Below the pieces are notes generated by a model. The model made no database searches. It saw nothing but the letters and a program-made list of their open reading frames with translations, and had not been told where the DNA came from. Both the position numbers and the translations under genes were made by a program. From positions 1,094,358 to 1,158,357 of the forward strand of contig FOZF01000001.1 in NCBI GenBank assembly GCA_900113425.1: a DNA stretch of 64,000 nt. The letters are read 5' to 3'. Every line of letters begins with the position of its first letter. Positions within the stretch are counted from its first letter, which is position 1. This DNA is from Stenotrophomonas maltophilia. Lineage in GTDB: Bacteria > Pseudomonadota > Gammaproteobacteria > Xanthomonadales > Xanthomonadaceae. Below are positions 56,062-64,000 of the stretch, in pieces.

Positions 56062-58035
56062 GTGAATGCGACTGCCTCCCCTGCTCCGCCGCGTCCGTCG
56101 CGCTGGCGCTTCCGCCGCCCTGGCCCGCGAGGTCAGCGCTGGCTGGCGGTGCTGGTGTTCCTGCTGGCGGCCATCCTGGTGTTGATCGCGCTCTGGGACT
56201 GGAACTGGTTCAAGGGGCCGGTCGAGCGGGCGGTGCAGGCGCGGACCGGGCGCGTGCTGCAGATCGGCCACCTGGATGTCGACCTCGGCCGTACCAGCAC
56301 GATCCGCGCCGACACCATCACGTTCGCCAATGCGTCATGGGCGAAGCAGCCGAACATGGCCAGCGCCGACCGGGTCGAAATCGACCTGCGGGTATGGCCT
56401 CTGCTGCGGGGCAGCGTGCAGCTCCCCGAGATCCGCCTGACCCGTCCCGACGTGCTGCTGGAAACCGCCCCACGAAAGGGCGAGCCGGGCAACTGGGATT
56501 TCCTAGGTGACAGCCGCGGCGGCGCCACGCCCCAGCTCAAGCGGCTGCGTATCGATGACGGCCGCCTGCAGTTCATCGACGCGGCTGGCCGCACCGACAT
56601 CCATGTCAATGTGCGTAGTGGCCGGCCCAGGCAGGCCGACGCCGCACCACCCCTGCTGGTGCAGGGCAAGGGCCGCTGGCAGGGCAATCCTTTCACCCTG
56701 CGCGGTGGCACCGAATCTCCGCTGGAACTGACCGACAGCGATCATCCCTTCCGCATCCATCTTGATGGGCGCGCAGGTGCCACCCATGCCGTCGCCCGTG
56801 GCACCCTGACCAACCCCTTCCAGTTGCAGGTACTCGACCTCGCCTTCGCGCTCAGTGGCCAGGATCTGGCCGACCTGTATCCCCTGCTGGGCATCGCCAT
56901 TCCGCCCTCGCCGCCCTATGCACTGGAGGGGCGCCTCAAGCGCGACCACAACGTGTGGCGCTACGAGCAGTTCACCGGCAAAGTCGGCGACAGCGATCTC
57001 GGCGGCAATGTGAAGTTCGAAACAGGTGGTGCGCGCCCGCGCCTGACGGCCACGCTGGAGTCCCGCCGGCTGGACTTCGACGACCTGGCCGGCTTTGTCG
57101 GCGCCCCGCCCAGAACCGGTGGCGGCGAGACCGCCAACGCCGAGCAGAAGGCCGAGGCCGCACGCGTGGCCGCGCGCACCAGGGTGCTGCCGGACACGCC
57201 GTACAACCTGGGCAAGCTGCGCGCGATGGATGCCGACGTGCGCTGGAAGGCACATCGCATCAACGCACCGTCACTGCCGCTGGACGATATGGATGCGCAT
57301 CTGCTGCTGGACGATGGCGTGCTGCGCCTGGACCCGCTGAACTTCGGCGTGGCCGGTGGTGACATCCGCAGCACGATCCGCATGGACGCGCGGCAGCCGC
57401 AGATCGCCACCGCGCTCAAGGCCAGCGTGCGCGGCGTGCAGCTGGGACAACTGTTCCCGGATGCGAAGCTGGCCGAGCAGGCCAAGGGCGGCATCGGTGG
57501 TGAAATCGACCTCAGCGGCCGCGGCAACTCGATCGCCGCCATGCTGGGCAGCAGCAATGGCGATGTGGGCCTGGCGATGGGACGTGGCCACGTCGGCAAT
57601 CTGGTGATGGAACTGGCCGGGCTGGACATCACCGAGGCAGTCAAGTTCCTGGTGACCGGCGACAAGCAGATTCCGCTCCGCTGCGCCTTTGCCGACTTCG
57701 GCGTACGCGAGGGGTTGATGACCAGCCGCACATTCGCCGTCGATACCACCGACACGCTGATTCTTGGCGAAGGCACCGTCAGCCTGCGCGATGAGTCGCT
57801 GGACCTGCTGCTGAAGCCACGGCCGAAGGACCGCAGCATCCTGGTGCTGCGCTCGCCGCTGCACATCGCCGGAACGTTCAAGGATCCTTCGTTCCGCCCG
57901 GACTTCAAGGCGCTCGGCGTCCGTGGTGCGGTCGCCCTGGCGCTGGGAAGCATCGCGCCACCGGCCGCACTGCTGGCCACGATCGAACTGGGCCCCGGCA
58001 AGGACGCCGACTGCGGCGGGCAGTACGCGAAGTAG
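56062..58035 (+). CDS. AsmA-family envelope protein
   Basis: 657 aa from a GTG at 56062. A basic, proline/arginine-rich cytoplasmic start, one membrane helix (about residues 28-48, WLAVLVFLLAAILVLIALWD), then a long periplasmic beta-rich region as in AsmA/YhjG proteins, which are proposed bridges for phospholipid transport to the outer membrane. DLAGFVG and the late LDLLLKPRPKDRSILVLRSP with HIAGTFKDPSFRPD are typical. Start choice is moderately certain, with no strong ribosome-binding site. Confidence 0.88.
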   Translation: MNATASPAPPRPSRWRFRRPGPRGQRWLAVLVFLLAAILVLIALWDWNWFKGPVERAVQARTGRVLQIGHLDVDLGRTSTIRADTITFANASWAKQPNMASADRVEIDLRVWPLLRGSVQLPEIRLTRPDVLLETAPRKGEPGNWDFLGDSRGGATPQLKRLRIDDGRLQFIDAAGRTDIHVNVRSGRPRQADAAPPLLVQGKGRWQGNPFTLRGGTESPLELTDSDHPFRIHLDGRAGATHAVARGTLTNPFQLQVLDLAFALSGQDLADLYPLLGIAIPPSPPYALEGRLKRDHNVWRYEQFTGKVGDSDLGGNVKFETGGARPRLTATLESRRLDFDDLAGFVGAPPRTGGGETANAEQKAEAARVAARTRVLPDTPYNLGKLRAMDADVRWKAHRINAPSLPLDDMDAHLLLDDGVLRLDPLNFGVAGGDIRSTIRMDARQPQIATALKASVRGVQLGQLFPDAKLAEQAKGGIGGEIDLSGRGNSIAAMLGSSNGDVGLAMGRGHVGNLVMELAGLDITEAVKFLVTGDKQIPLRCAFADFGVREGLMTSRTFAVDTTDTLILGEGTVSLRDESLDLLLKPRPKDRSILVLRSPLHIAGTFKDPSFRPDFKALGVRGAVALALGSIAPPAALLATIELGPGKDADCGGQYAK

Positions 58036-58136
58036 TAGCGTCTGTTGGATCGCGAACTGAGGGGCGCGCGGAACGACAAAGTGTTGCCAACCAAGGTTGG
58101 CCGCTACCCACCGCGCTCGCCGCAATGTATCCAGAA

Positions 58137-58236
58137 GCGGAGGGCATGGCCGTGCAGGACCGTTGGCGCCATGGATGGCGCCATCGAGCCCCCATGGATG
58201 GGTTTACGGCGTGTCCTGCACGGCCATGCCCTCCGC
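58137..58236. repeat. Long inverted-repeat element (24-bp perfect arms)
   Basis: Left arm GCGGAGGGCATGGCCGTGCA plus GGAC (58137-58160), right arm its exact complement (58213-58236). The 52-bp loop contains two smaller palindromes, GGCGCCATGGATGGCGCC and CCCATGGATGGG. It lies in the gap between convergent genes (AsmA-family and CBS). It looks like a dispersed miniature element; only one copy is in this window. Confidence 0.75.
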
Positions 58237-58260
58237 CTTCCGGCGCATCAGCAAGGCGCC

Positions 58261-58320
58261 GCTTCGGCTTCGGCTTTGGCTTCGGCTCCGAACAGCGGGC
58301 CGGCGGGCCGCAGGCCCGCC
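58261..58320. repeat. GGCTTC hexamer run and hairpin 3' of the CBS gene
   Basis: 58261-58289 is a run of imperfect (GGCTTC) units. It is followed by a GGCGGGCC/GGCCCGCC stem (58302-58309 and 58313-58320, loop GCA), which could serve as the terminator of the CBS gene on the minus strand. No supported gene lies in 58036-58329. Confidence 0.6.
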
Positions 58321-58329
58321 AGCGAAAAC

Positions 58330-58761
58330 TCATCCCGCCACGATGTACTGCTGCAGCTGATCCAGCTCCCGGCGCTGTGCATCGATCACCGACTTCACCA
58401 GATCGCCGATGGAAATCACGCCCAGCACCTGTCCCCCCTCCACCACCGGCAGATGGCGGATACGGTAATCGGTGACCAGCTGCAGGCAGTGTTCGACCTG
58501 TTCACCGGGCGCCACCGTCACCACCTTCGCAGTCATGATCTCGGCTACCGCCGTATCGCGTGAGGAACGATCGCGCAGCACGATCTTGCGGGCGTAATCA
58601 CGTTCGGACAGGATGCCGACCAGTCGCGGCCCTTCCATCACCAGCACCGCACCGATGCCCTTTTCAGCCATCAGCCGGATCGCATCGATCACTGCCGCGC
58701 CGGGCGCGACCGCATGTACTTCAGGGGACTTGCCGTCCAACAGTTGCCGTACCGACGTCAT
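58330..58761 (-). CDS. CBS-domain protein
   Basis: 143 aa made of two CBS repeats: VIDAIRLMAEKGIGAVLV, then LVGILSERDYARKIVL in the first, and a second ending RIRHLPVVEGGQVLGVISIGD. A short basic helix ends the protein. CBS pairs bind adenine nucleotides and usually regulate a partner enzyme. Its 5' end overlaps the 3' end of the upstream glycosyltransferase gene by 41 bp in another frame, so the two are probably co-expressed. No partner is encoded. Confidence 0.9.
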   Translation of the reverse strand: MTSVRQLLDGKSPEVHAVAPGAAVIDAIRLMAEKGIGAVLVMEGPRLVGILSERDYARKIVLRDRSSRDTAVAEIMTAKVVTVAPGEQVEHCLQLVTDYRIRHLPVVEGGQVLGVISIGDLVKSVIDAQRRELDQLQQYIVAG

Positions 58762-59740
58762 CTGCCTGCCCTCCCAGGGTGGGTTGCACGACGGAGTCTG
58801 CCACGGACGATGCTAGCCAGGCGTCAACCAGGTACAGGGGACGCTGCTTGGACTCCTCATACAGGCGCCCCAGGTACTCGCCGATCAGGCCCAGCGCGAT
58901 CAGCTGCACGCCGCCCAGGAACAGGATCACCGCCATCATCGTCGGCCAGCCCGCCACGCGGTCGCCGTACATCGCGGCCTTCACGATCACCCAGACACCG
59001 AACACGAAGGCCACCGCCGCAGTGGCCAGGCCCAGATAGGTGGCGGCGCGCAGCGGCACGGTGGAGAAACCGGTGATGCCTTCCAGCGCGAAGTTCCACA
59101 GCCGCCACAGGCTGAACTTGCTGCTGCCGGCCACCCGCGGGTGGCGCTGGTACGGCACCGCCACCCGGCGGAAGCCAACCCAGCTGAAAAGCCCCTTCAT
59201 GAAACGGTGACGCTCGCGCATTTCACGCAACGCGCTCAGCGCGCGTGGCGACAGCAGGCGGAAGTCCCCGGTATCGGCGGGAATCGGCGTGCGCGACAGG
59301 CGGCCGATCACCCGGTAGAACATCGCCGCGGTCGCCCGCTTGACCCAGCTCTCGCCCGCGCGCGCCCGGCGCGTGCCATAGACGTTGTCATACCCCTCGC
59401 GCCACCGCGCCACGAACTGCGGCAGAAGTTCCGGTGGATCCTGGCCGTCGGCATCGAGAATCATCGCCGCACCCTCGCGGACGAGATCCAGCCCGGCGGT
59501 CAGCGCGGCCTCCTTGCCGAAATTGCGCGACAGCTTCAGCGCCGACACGCGTGGCTCGGACTGCGCCAGCGTGGCGATCACCTCCCAGGTTCCGTCCTGG
59601 CTGCCGTCGTCCACGTAAAGGATGTGGCCATCGATGTCCGGCATCGCATCCAGTACCGCGCACAGGCGCGGGTGCAGTACCGGCAGCGCCAGAGCTTCGT
59701 TGCAGGCGGCAATGACGACGGTGAGGCGTTCACGGATCAT
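58721..59740 (-). CDS. GT2-family glycosyltransferase, polyprenyl-phosphate type
   Basis: 339 aa. GT-A fold: ACNEALALPVL, VDDGSQDGT (first Asp), ILDADGQDPPELL (DxD-type metal site) and DTGDFRLLSPRAL. Two C-terminal membrane helices (about 232-255 and 265-290) are as in DPM1/GtrB-type enzymes that charge undecaprenyl phosphate with a sugar. Acceptor and sugar are unknown. The last 41 bp overlap the CBS gene. Upstream, 45 bp away, is mtgA. Confidence 0.9.
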   Translation of the reverse strand: MIRERLTVVIAACNEALALPVLHPRLCAVLDAMPDIDGHILYVDDGSQDGTWEVIATLAQSEPRVSALKLSRNFGKEAALTAGLDLVREGAAMILDADGQDPPELLPQFVARWREGYDNVYGTRRARAGESWVKRATAAMFYRVIGRLSRTPIPADTGDFRLLSPRALSALREMRERHRFMKGLFSWVGFRRVAVPYQRHPRVAGSSKFSLWRLWNFALEGITGFSTVPLRAATYLGLATAAVAFVFGVWVIVKAAMYGDRVAGWPTMMAVILFLGGVQLIALGLIGEYLGRLYEESKQRPLYLVDAWLASSVADSVVQPTLGGQADDVGTATVGRQVP

Positions 59741-59785
59741 GCCCGGATTGTACGTCGCCAGTGCGGAGCGGCGCAGACGCCTGCC

Positions 59786-60535
59786 TCAGTCCTCGGCCAG
59801 GTACGCAGCGCCGCCCAGCTGCCGGGCCTGGCGCTGGATCCACGCGGCGCGACGTTGTACGTAGGGACCGGGCGAGGCCGCGCTGTAGCGCCGCGGTGCC
59901 GGCAACACGGCCGCCAACCGCGCGCTCTCGGCCGGGCTGAGGCGCGCGGCGTCCTTGCCCCAGAACGTCTTCGCCGCCGCCTGCGCACCGTACACGCCGT
60001 CACCGAACTCGGCGATGTTGGCGTACATCTCCAGGATCCGCTGCTTGGGCCACAGCGTTTCGATCAGCACCGTGTACCAGACCTCCAGGCCCTTGCGGAT
60101 CCAGCTGCGGCCCTGCCAGAGGAACAGGTTCTTGGCCACCTGCTGGCTGATGGTGCTGGCCCCGCGCAGCCGACCGCCCCGCGCGTTGTGGTCACGCGCC
60201 TTCTCAATGGCCTGCAGATCGAAACCACTGTGTTCGGGGAAACGCTGGTCCTCGGCCGCCACCAGCGAAATCGGCAGGCTCGGCGCCATCTGGTCCAGAT
60301 CCCGCCACTGGTAGTGCAGCCGGTAGGCCCAGTCGCCCGCACCCAGCGCCTCCCCGTAGCGCCACAGCATCACGCTGGAAATGGGCGGATCCACGAAGCG
60401 CAGCACCAGCACCTGCAGGCAGCTGAAGGCCACGAACAGCATCGGCAGCCACAGCAGCCGCTTCCAGTGCCAACGCCGGCGGCGCGGAACGTCCCCGGCC
60501 ACCTTCACCTTGTCCTGCTCTCCCCCTGCCCCCAT
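59786..60535 (-). CDS. mtgA: Monofunctional peptidoglycan glycosyltransferase
   Basis: 249 aa from ATG 60535; an internal GTG with AAGG upstream near residue 10 is an alternative. Membrane anchor at about residues 24-44, then a GT51 domain only: catalytic glutamate in [32 protein letters not shown] and [20 protein letters not shown]. It polymerises lipid II into glycan strands without a transpeptidase domain. It is divergent from hslO (77 bp). Confidence 0.95.
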   Translation of the reverse strand: MGAGGEQDKVKVAGDVPRRRRWHWKRLLWLPMLFVAFSCLQVLVLRFVDPPISSVMLWRYGEALGAGDWAYRLHYQWRDLDQMAPSLPISLVAAEDQRFPEHSGFDLQAIEKARDHNARGGRLRGASTISQQVAKNLFLWQGRSWIRKGLEVWYTVLIETLWPKQRILEMYANIAEFGDGVYGAQAAAKTFWGKDAARLSPAESARLAAVLPAPRRYSAASPGPYVQRRAAWIQRQARQLGGAAYLAED

Positions 60536-60612
60536 TAGTGGTGCATCCTTCTTCTGCCTGGCTGTCGGCGCATTATCCGGCAACCACCCCTGTTTCCGCG
60601 CGATGTGAGCCG

Positions 60613-61506
60613 ATGACCGCCCAACCTGATTCCCTGATCCGCTTCCTGCTTCCCGACGCGGGTGTCCGCGGCGTACACGTGCGCCTGCAGGCCACCTGGC
60701 AGGAAATCCTGTCCCATGCCCACTACCCGGATGCCGCAGCCGAGCTGCTCGGCGAAGCCTGCGTGGCCTCGGCACTGTTCACCGGCCACACCAAGGTCGA
60801 CGGCCGCCTGTCCATCCAGCTGCGCAGCAGCACCACGCTGCGTACGCTGTTCGCCGAATGCACCGCCGCCGGCACCCTGCGCGGCATCGCCCAGCTCAGC
60901 GAGGGCGCCGACGCGCCGCGCGACCTGTCCAGCCTGGGCGATGACGCCCTCCTCGCCATCACCATCGAGAACCCCGGGCTGGACCCGCGCGAACCGCAGC
61001 GCTACCAGAGCTTGGTCGGGCTCAGCGCCGCGGAACTGGACGAGGCCTTCGAGGACTACTTCCGGCAGTCCGAGCAGCTGCCGACGCGACTGCTGCTGGC
61101 CGCCGACCGCACGGGGGCCAGCGGCCTCCTGCTGCAGAAACTGCCCGGCGACGAGGGCGACGAAGACGGCTGGTCACGCGCCAGCGCCCTGTTCGAGACC
61201 CTGGGCAGGGCAGAGCTGCTGGCGACCCCCGCAGAGCAGCTGCTGCACCGCTTGTTCCATGAGGAGAAGCCGGAGCTGATGGGCAGCAAGCCACTGTCTT
61301 TTGCCTGCTCCTGCTCGCGCGAACGGGTTGCCTCGATGCTGCAGTCGCTGGGCGAGGAAGAGGCGCGGGCGGCGGCCGAAGCCACCGGCGAGGTCGAAGT
61401 CCGCTGCGAATTCTGCGGACGGGAGTATCACTTCCCGTTGACGGAGTTCGGCATACTGTTCCACGGTGCCGAGGGGGCTGTTCCGGCACCTGAACGCCTT
61501 CAGTAA
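60613..61506 (+). CDS. hslO: Redox-regulated chaperone Hsp33
   Basis: 297 aa from ATG 60613. N-terminal substrate-binding domain ([20 protein letters not shown]) and the C-terminal zinc switch with CxC (FACSCSRE) and CxxC (CEFCGREY). Oxidation by peroxide or hypochlorous acid releases zinc and activates holdase function. Length matches the family (about 290). Confidence 0.96.
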   Translation: MTAQPDSLIRFLLPDAGVRGVHVRLQATWQEILSHAHYPDAAAELLGEACVASALFTGHTKVDGRLSIQLRSSTTLRTLFAECTAAGTLRGIAQLSEGADAPRDLSSLGDDALLAITIENPGLDPREPQRYQSLVGLSAAELDEAFEDYFRQSEQLPTRLLLAADRTGASGLLLQKLPGDEGDEDGWSRASALFETLGRAELLATPAEQLLHRLFHEEKPELMGSKPLSFACSCSRERVASMLQSLGEEEARAAAEATGEVEVRCEFCGREYHFPLTEFGILFHGAEGAVPAPERLQ

Positions 61507-61539
61507 GCGGCGGGTCTTGCACCTGGGGAGGATCAAGGC

Positions 61540-61568
61540 TTGTTAAGAAATCATAAACACCCTAGGAT
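61540..61568 (+). promoter_or_regulatory. Sigma-70-type promoter of the 282-aa orphan gene
   Basis: TTGTTA (61540-61545), a 17-bp spacer, and TAGGAT (61563-61568). It sits 55 bp before the ATG in a locally AT-rich stretch. The leader lacks a recognisable ribosome-binding site. Confidence 0.55.
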
Positions 61569-61623
61569 CGAGTCCCCGCCCCTGCGGGAACTTCCGTTGT
61601 CTGTCCCTGTCTGAACTGGTCCG

Positions 61624-62472
61624 ATGCGTACCTATCTGCGTCTACCGCTGGCCCTGCTGATCGCCCTTGGCGCGGTCACGGGCGCGCATGCGCAGAGCAA
61701 GGACACCCGCACGGTGCTGCCGGTGTGGAACAAGGGCAGCGGCAAGGTCGAAGCCCTGCTCTACCTGGAACCCACCGGTGAGCAGGCGGCCGGCGCCCGC
61801 TGGCATTTCGGCCGCAATTCGCTGGATGCGGCCTTTGGCCTGTCGTCGGGCGACTCGCTGGGCCTGCTCTGCAGCAACAGCAGCAGTACCAGCATCAGCG
61901 GTCTGGCCAGCCACTGCATGCTGGCCAGCCTGGGCGACGACGATGACCTGAGCAGCCGTCGCTTCACCGGCACGGCTGCCCTGAACCGGGGCAACAGCCG
62001 CCTGGGCATCACCGCCGGTACCGGTCGCGAAACACTGCCGGCCTGGCTGGCCGGCCCGAACAAGACGCCTTCGCTGCGTGCCGAGCAGAACGACCTGACC
62101 GTGTTCGCGCAGAAGAACATCGGCCGCGAAGGATTCGTGTCCATCGCCGGTACCTACGCCAAGGCACGCCTGGTTCCGCTGGCCGATGCCTCGCCGGCCC
62201 TGGTCGATCGCTGGGACAGCAAGAGCCTCAGCCTCGGCGCCGGTTACGGCAACTTCACCGGCAGCATCATCGGCCGCGTGGTCGACGTGCCCGGCCGCCC
62301 TGGCAAGTGGGAAGGTCTGGGCATCGGCCTGACCTGGCGGACGCCGTGGTCCGGCCAGCTCACCGTCGGCGCCGAGAACGTGATCAGCCGCGGCAAGAAC
62401 CCCTTCTCTCCACGCAACGAGAGCAACGACGACGGCACCGTGCCGTATGTGCGTTACGAGCAGGACCTCTGA
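61624..62472 (+). CDS. Uncharacterised exported protein, possible outer-membrane barrel
   Basis: 282 aa. Clear Sec signal peptide (MRTYLRLPLALLIALGAVTGAHA-QSK). The rest is Gly/Ser/Asn-rich with alternating beta-like segments (DSLGLLCSNSSSTSISGLAS, later SLSLGAGYGNFTGSIIGRVV and GIGLTWRTPWSGQLTVGAEN), two cysteines about 21 residues apart that could form a disulfide, and no helix span. That suggests a beta-barrel or a surface-exposed protein. I do not recognise the family. It has its own promoter and a terminator-like hairpin follows. Confidence 0.78.
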   Translation: MRTYLRLPLALLIALGAVTGAHAQSKDTRTVLPVWNKGSGKVEALLYLEPTGEQAAGARWHFGRNSLDAAFGLSSGDSLGLLCSNSSSTSISGLASHCMLASLGDDDDLSSRRFTGTAALNRGNSRLGITAGTGRETLPAWLAGPNKTPSLRAEQNDLTVFAQKNIGREGFVSIAGTYAKARLVPLADASPALVDRWDSKSLSLGAGYGNFTGSIIGRVVDVPGRPGKWEGLGIGLTWRTPWSGQLTVGAENVISRGKNPFSPRNESNDDGTVPYVRYEQDL

Positions 62473-62503
62473 CCGCTCGCACCTCCCTCATGCAGTGACA
62501 CTG

Positions 62504-62523
62504 CGGGCGCCGGAAGGCGCCCG
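62504..62523 (+). terminator. Hairpin after the 282-aa orphan gene
   Basis: CGGGCGCC (62504-62511) and GGCGCCCG (62516-62523) with a GGAA tetraloop, followed by TTGCATTTG. The U-tract is imperfect. Confidence 0.65.
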
Positions 62524-62619
62524 TTGCATTTGCGTGCAGCGCCTTCCCTCTGTGCCCCCTCCGGCGCCGTCGCGACGTGTTCGTTTTTCACCGCTGCGAC
62601 ATGTTTCGATACATATCAA

Positions 62620-62772
62620 TGGAAACTTTTTTCATCATTTTTTTTTAACAAACGAGGCACCGCACCATGCGACCCACTGCAAGCCATTGAAAAGAATTGA
62701 TATTTCATCGATTTACACAAATCACAGCTTTGATTAACGCAGCTTTAATTCTTTGCAGGCGCCCGCTACTAT
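62620..62772 (+). promoter_or_regulatory. AT-rich leader and promoter of the TonB-dependent receptor
   Basis: In a GC-rich window this stretch is strikingly AT-rich: T6 and T9 runs (62627-62646), then GAATTGATATTTCATCGATT and TTTGATTAACGCAGCTTTAA. A plausible -35 (TTTAAT, 62744-62749) and -10 (TACTAT, 62767-62772) are 17 bp apart. The 385-bp gap 62473-62857 holds no gene. A regulator site may lie here but no known operator stands out. Confidence 0.55.
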
Positions 62773-62857
62773 CGGCTCAGCCTCGCGATTTGGAAGCGCA
62801 CTTTCGCTTCCCCGCCGGGCATAACCCCAGCCAAGATTTCTTGGAGAGAGAGAGCCA

Positions 62858-64000
62858 ATGAATTTCCAGTCCAACAAGCTGCGTGACGCTGTTGTCGTCG
62901 CGCTGATCGCGGGTGCGGCCACGTCCGTAACCGCCCAGGCGCAGGAAGCGACCAACCTGGATCGCATTTCGGTGACCGGTTCGCGCATCAAGAGCACCGA
63001 CATCGAAACCTCGCAGCCGGTCCTGAGCCTGACCCGCGCTGACATCGAAAAGCAGGGTGTGACCTCGGTTGCCGATATCCTGCAGCGCGTCGCCGCCAAC
63101 GGTGCCGCACTGAACCGCACCTTCAACAACGGTGGTGACGGTTCGGCCGGCGTCAGCCTGCGCAACCTCGGCGCCGAGCGCACCCTGGTGCTGGTCAACG
63201 GCCGTCGCTGGACCACCGGTCTGGACGGCAGCGTCGACCTGAACACCATCCCGACCGCGATGATCGAGCGCATCGACGTCCTGAAGGACGGCGCTTCGAC
63301 CATCTACGGTTCGGATGCCATCGCCGGCGTGGTGAACATCATCACCAAGCAGAACTTCGACGGCGCCGAGGCAAACTTCTACAAGGGCCAGTACAGCCAG
63401 GGCGACGGCGATCGTGAAGCCTATGACTTCACCATCGGCACCACCACCGACCGTGCGTCGCTGGTGCTGGGTGCGTCCTACGTGAACGAGAAGGAGGTCA
63501 TGGCCGGCAATCGCAAGATCTCCGCTGGCGGCCCGCCGTTCTTCAGCGGCCAGAGCGGCACCGGCATCCCGGGCTCCTACGTCCGCAATGACCAGCGCTA
63601 CGTCATCATCAATGGCGTGGAAACCCCGTTCGTCAGCAACGTGCACGGCTACAACACCGCGCCGGACAACTACCTGCTGACCCCGAACGAGCGCACCTCG
63701 CTGTTCGCTGTGGGTTCGTACAACATCACGGACAACGTCTCCTTCCGCACCGAGGCGATGTACAACGAGCGCAAGTCCGAGCAGCTGCTGGCGGCCATGC
63801 CGGTGACGGGCATGACGCTCAGCGCGGACAGCATGTACAACCCGTACGGCCAGGACCTGACCGGCGTGAACCGTCGTTTCAATGAAACCGGCGGCCGTTC
63901 GTTCAACCAGAACGTCAAGAACTGGCACTTCTACGGTGGCTTTGAAGGCTTCTTCGAGTTCGCCGACCGCAACTTCGACTGGGATGTCGGCTACCGCTAC
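62858..64000 (+). CDS. TonB-dependent outer-membrane receptor (5' part)
   Basis: The first 381 residues are present; the gene runs off the window. GGAGAG lies about 9 nt before the ATG. Signal peptide ends near TAQAQ-EA. The plug domain follows, with RISVTGSRIKSTDIETSQPV, LRNLGAERTLVLVNGRRW and STIYGSDAIAGVVNIITK. Barrel strands begin near residue 165. This opening, with a GSRIK-type N-terminus, is typical of xanthomonad receptors for oligosaccharides, peptides or siderophores; the ligand cannot be told. The nearby AT-rich control region suggests regulated expression. Confidence 0.94.
   Translation, partial: MNFQSNKLRDAVVVALIAGAATSVTAQAQEATNLDRISVTGSRIKSTDIETSQPVLSLTRADIEKQGVTSVADILQRVAANGAALNRTFNNGGDGSAGVSLRNLGAERTLVLVNGRRWTTGLDGSVDLNTIPTAMIERIDVLKDGASTIYGSDAIAGVVNIITKQNFDGAEANFYKGQYSQGDGDREAYDFTIGTTTDRASLVLGASYVNEKEVMAGNRKISAGGPPFFSGQSGTGIPGSYVRNDQRYVIINGVETPFVSNVHGYNTAPDNYLLTPNERTSLFAVGSYNITDNVSFRTEAMYNERKSEQLLAAMPVTGMTLSADSMYNPYGQDLTGVNRRFNETGGRSFNQNVKNWHFYGGFEGFFEFADRNFDWDVGYRY

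Noticed and set aside
58045..58563. Several overlapping small open frames on the plus strand
   Set aside because: They run through the palindromic element and the GGCTTC repeat, then antisense to the CBS gene; no coding signature.

Overview
This is about 64 kb of GC-rich chromosome, read here as the Stenotrophomonas maltophilia complex (Xanthomonadaceae). Three things support this. GTAG-headed palindromic repeats of the SMAG/REP type are scattered between genes. Next to pdxH lies a chromosomal acetyltransferase that looks like AAC(6')-Iz, the intrinsic aminoglycoside-resistance enzyme of this species. Gene content and order (hflK-hflC-yjeT-purA, pbpC beside yfhM, prpBC-acnD-prpF-prpD, a TonB-dependent receptor) are also typical. 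I see no rRNA, tRNA, CRISPR array, insertion sequence or prophage. Nearly all DNA is single-copy core-type genome, and most long reading frames opposite the real genes are artefacts of high GC at third codon positions.

Layout. 1-3.1 kb: end of a large-subunit catalase, a lysine/alanine-rich histone-like protein, and two divergent uncharacterised envelope proteins. 3.1-9.2 kb (minus): a chemoreceptor, then purA, a DUF2065 protein, hflC and hflK. 9.3-13.2 kb: a quinone oxidoreductase, a single-domain response regulator, the CbpA co-chaperone, a peroxiredoxin and a ferritin-like protein. 13.2-20.6 kb (minus): alpha-2-macroglobulin-like YfhM followed by penicillin-binding protein 1C. 20.6-30 kb: a complete 2-methylcitrate cycle operon with divergent prpR and a readable sigma-54 control region. 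30-36.9 kb: AAC(6')-pdxH, a glycerate-kinase-like P-loop protein, dodecin, aroK-aroB, a small WGR protein, hemE and an MFS exporter. 36.9-44.1 kb (minus): two tandem, very large hybrid sensor kinases with periplasmic propeller domains. 44.2-49 kb: a YceI/cytochrome b561/YceI operon, a glutaredoxin-like protein, L-serine dehydratase and an exported hydrolase. 49-52.6 kb (minus): metX-metB-hom behind a SAM-I riboswitch. 52.6-64 kb: an M23 peptidase, prfC, a hemolysin III family protein, an AsmA-family protein, a CBS protein, a glycosyltransferase, mtgA, hslO, an orphan exported protein and the start of a TonB-dependent receptor.

How the parts work together. The strongest regulatory reading is the prp locus. 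Four TGAAACA repeats sit between prpR and a near-consensus -24/-12 promoter driving prpB, and each of the last three intercistronic gaps of the operon holds a strong hairpin. The methionine locus is wired by RNA: a canonical SAM-I aptamer precedes three tightly coupled genes running from homoserine synthesis to cystathionine. Stress and envelope functions recur throughout: catalase, peroxiredoxin, ferritin-like protein, Hsp33, HflKC, CbpA, peptidoglycan synthases and an anti-protease lipoprotein. The least explained parts are the twin hybrid kinases, the YceI-b561-YceI unit, the 282-aa orphan exported protein, and a long palindromic element at 58.1-58.3 kb.
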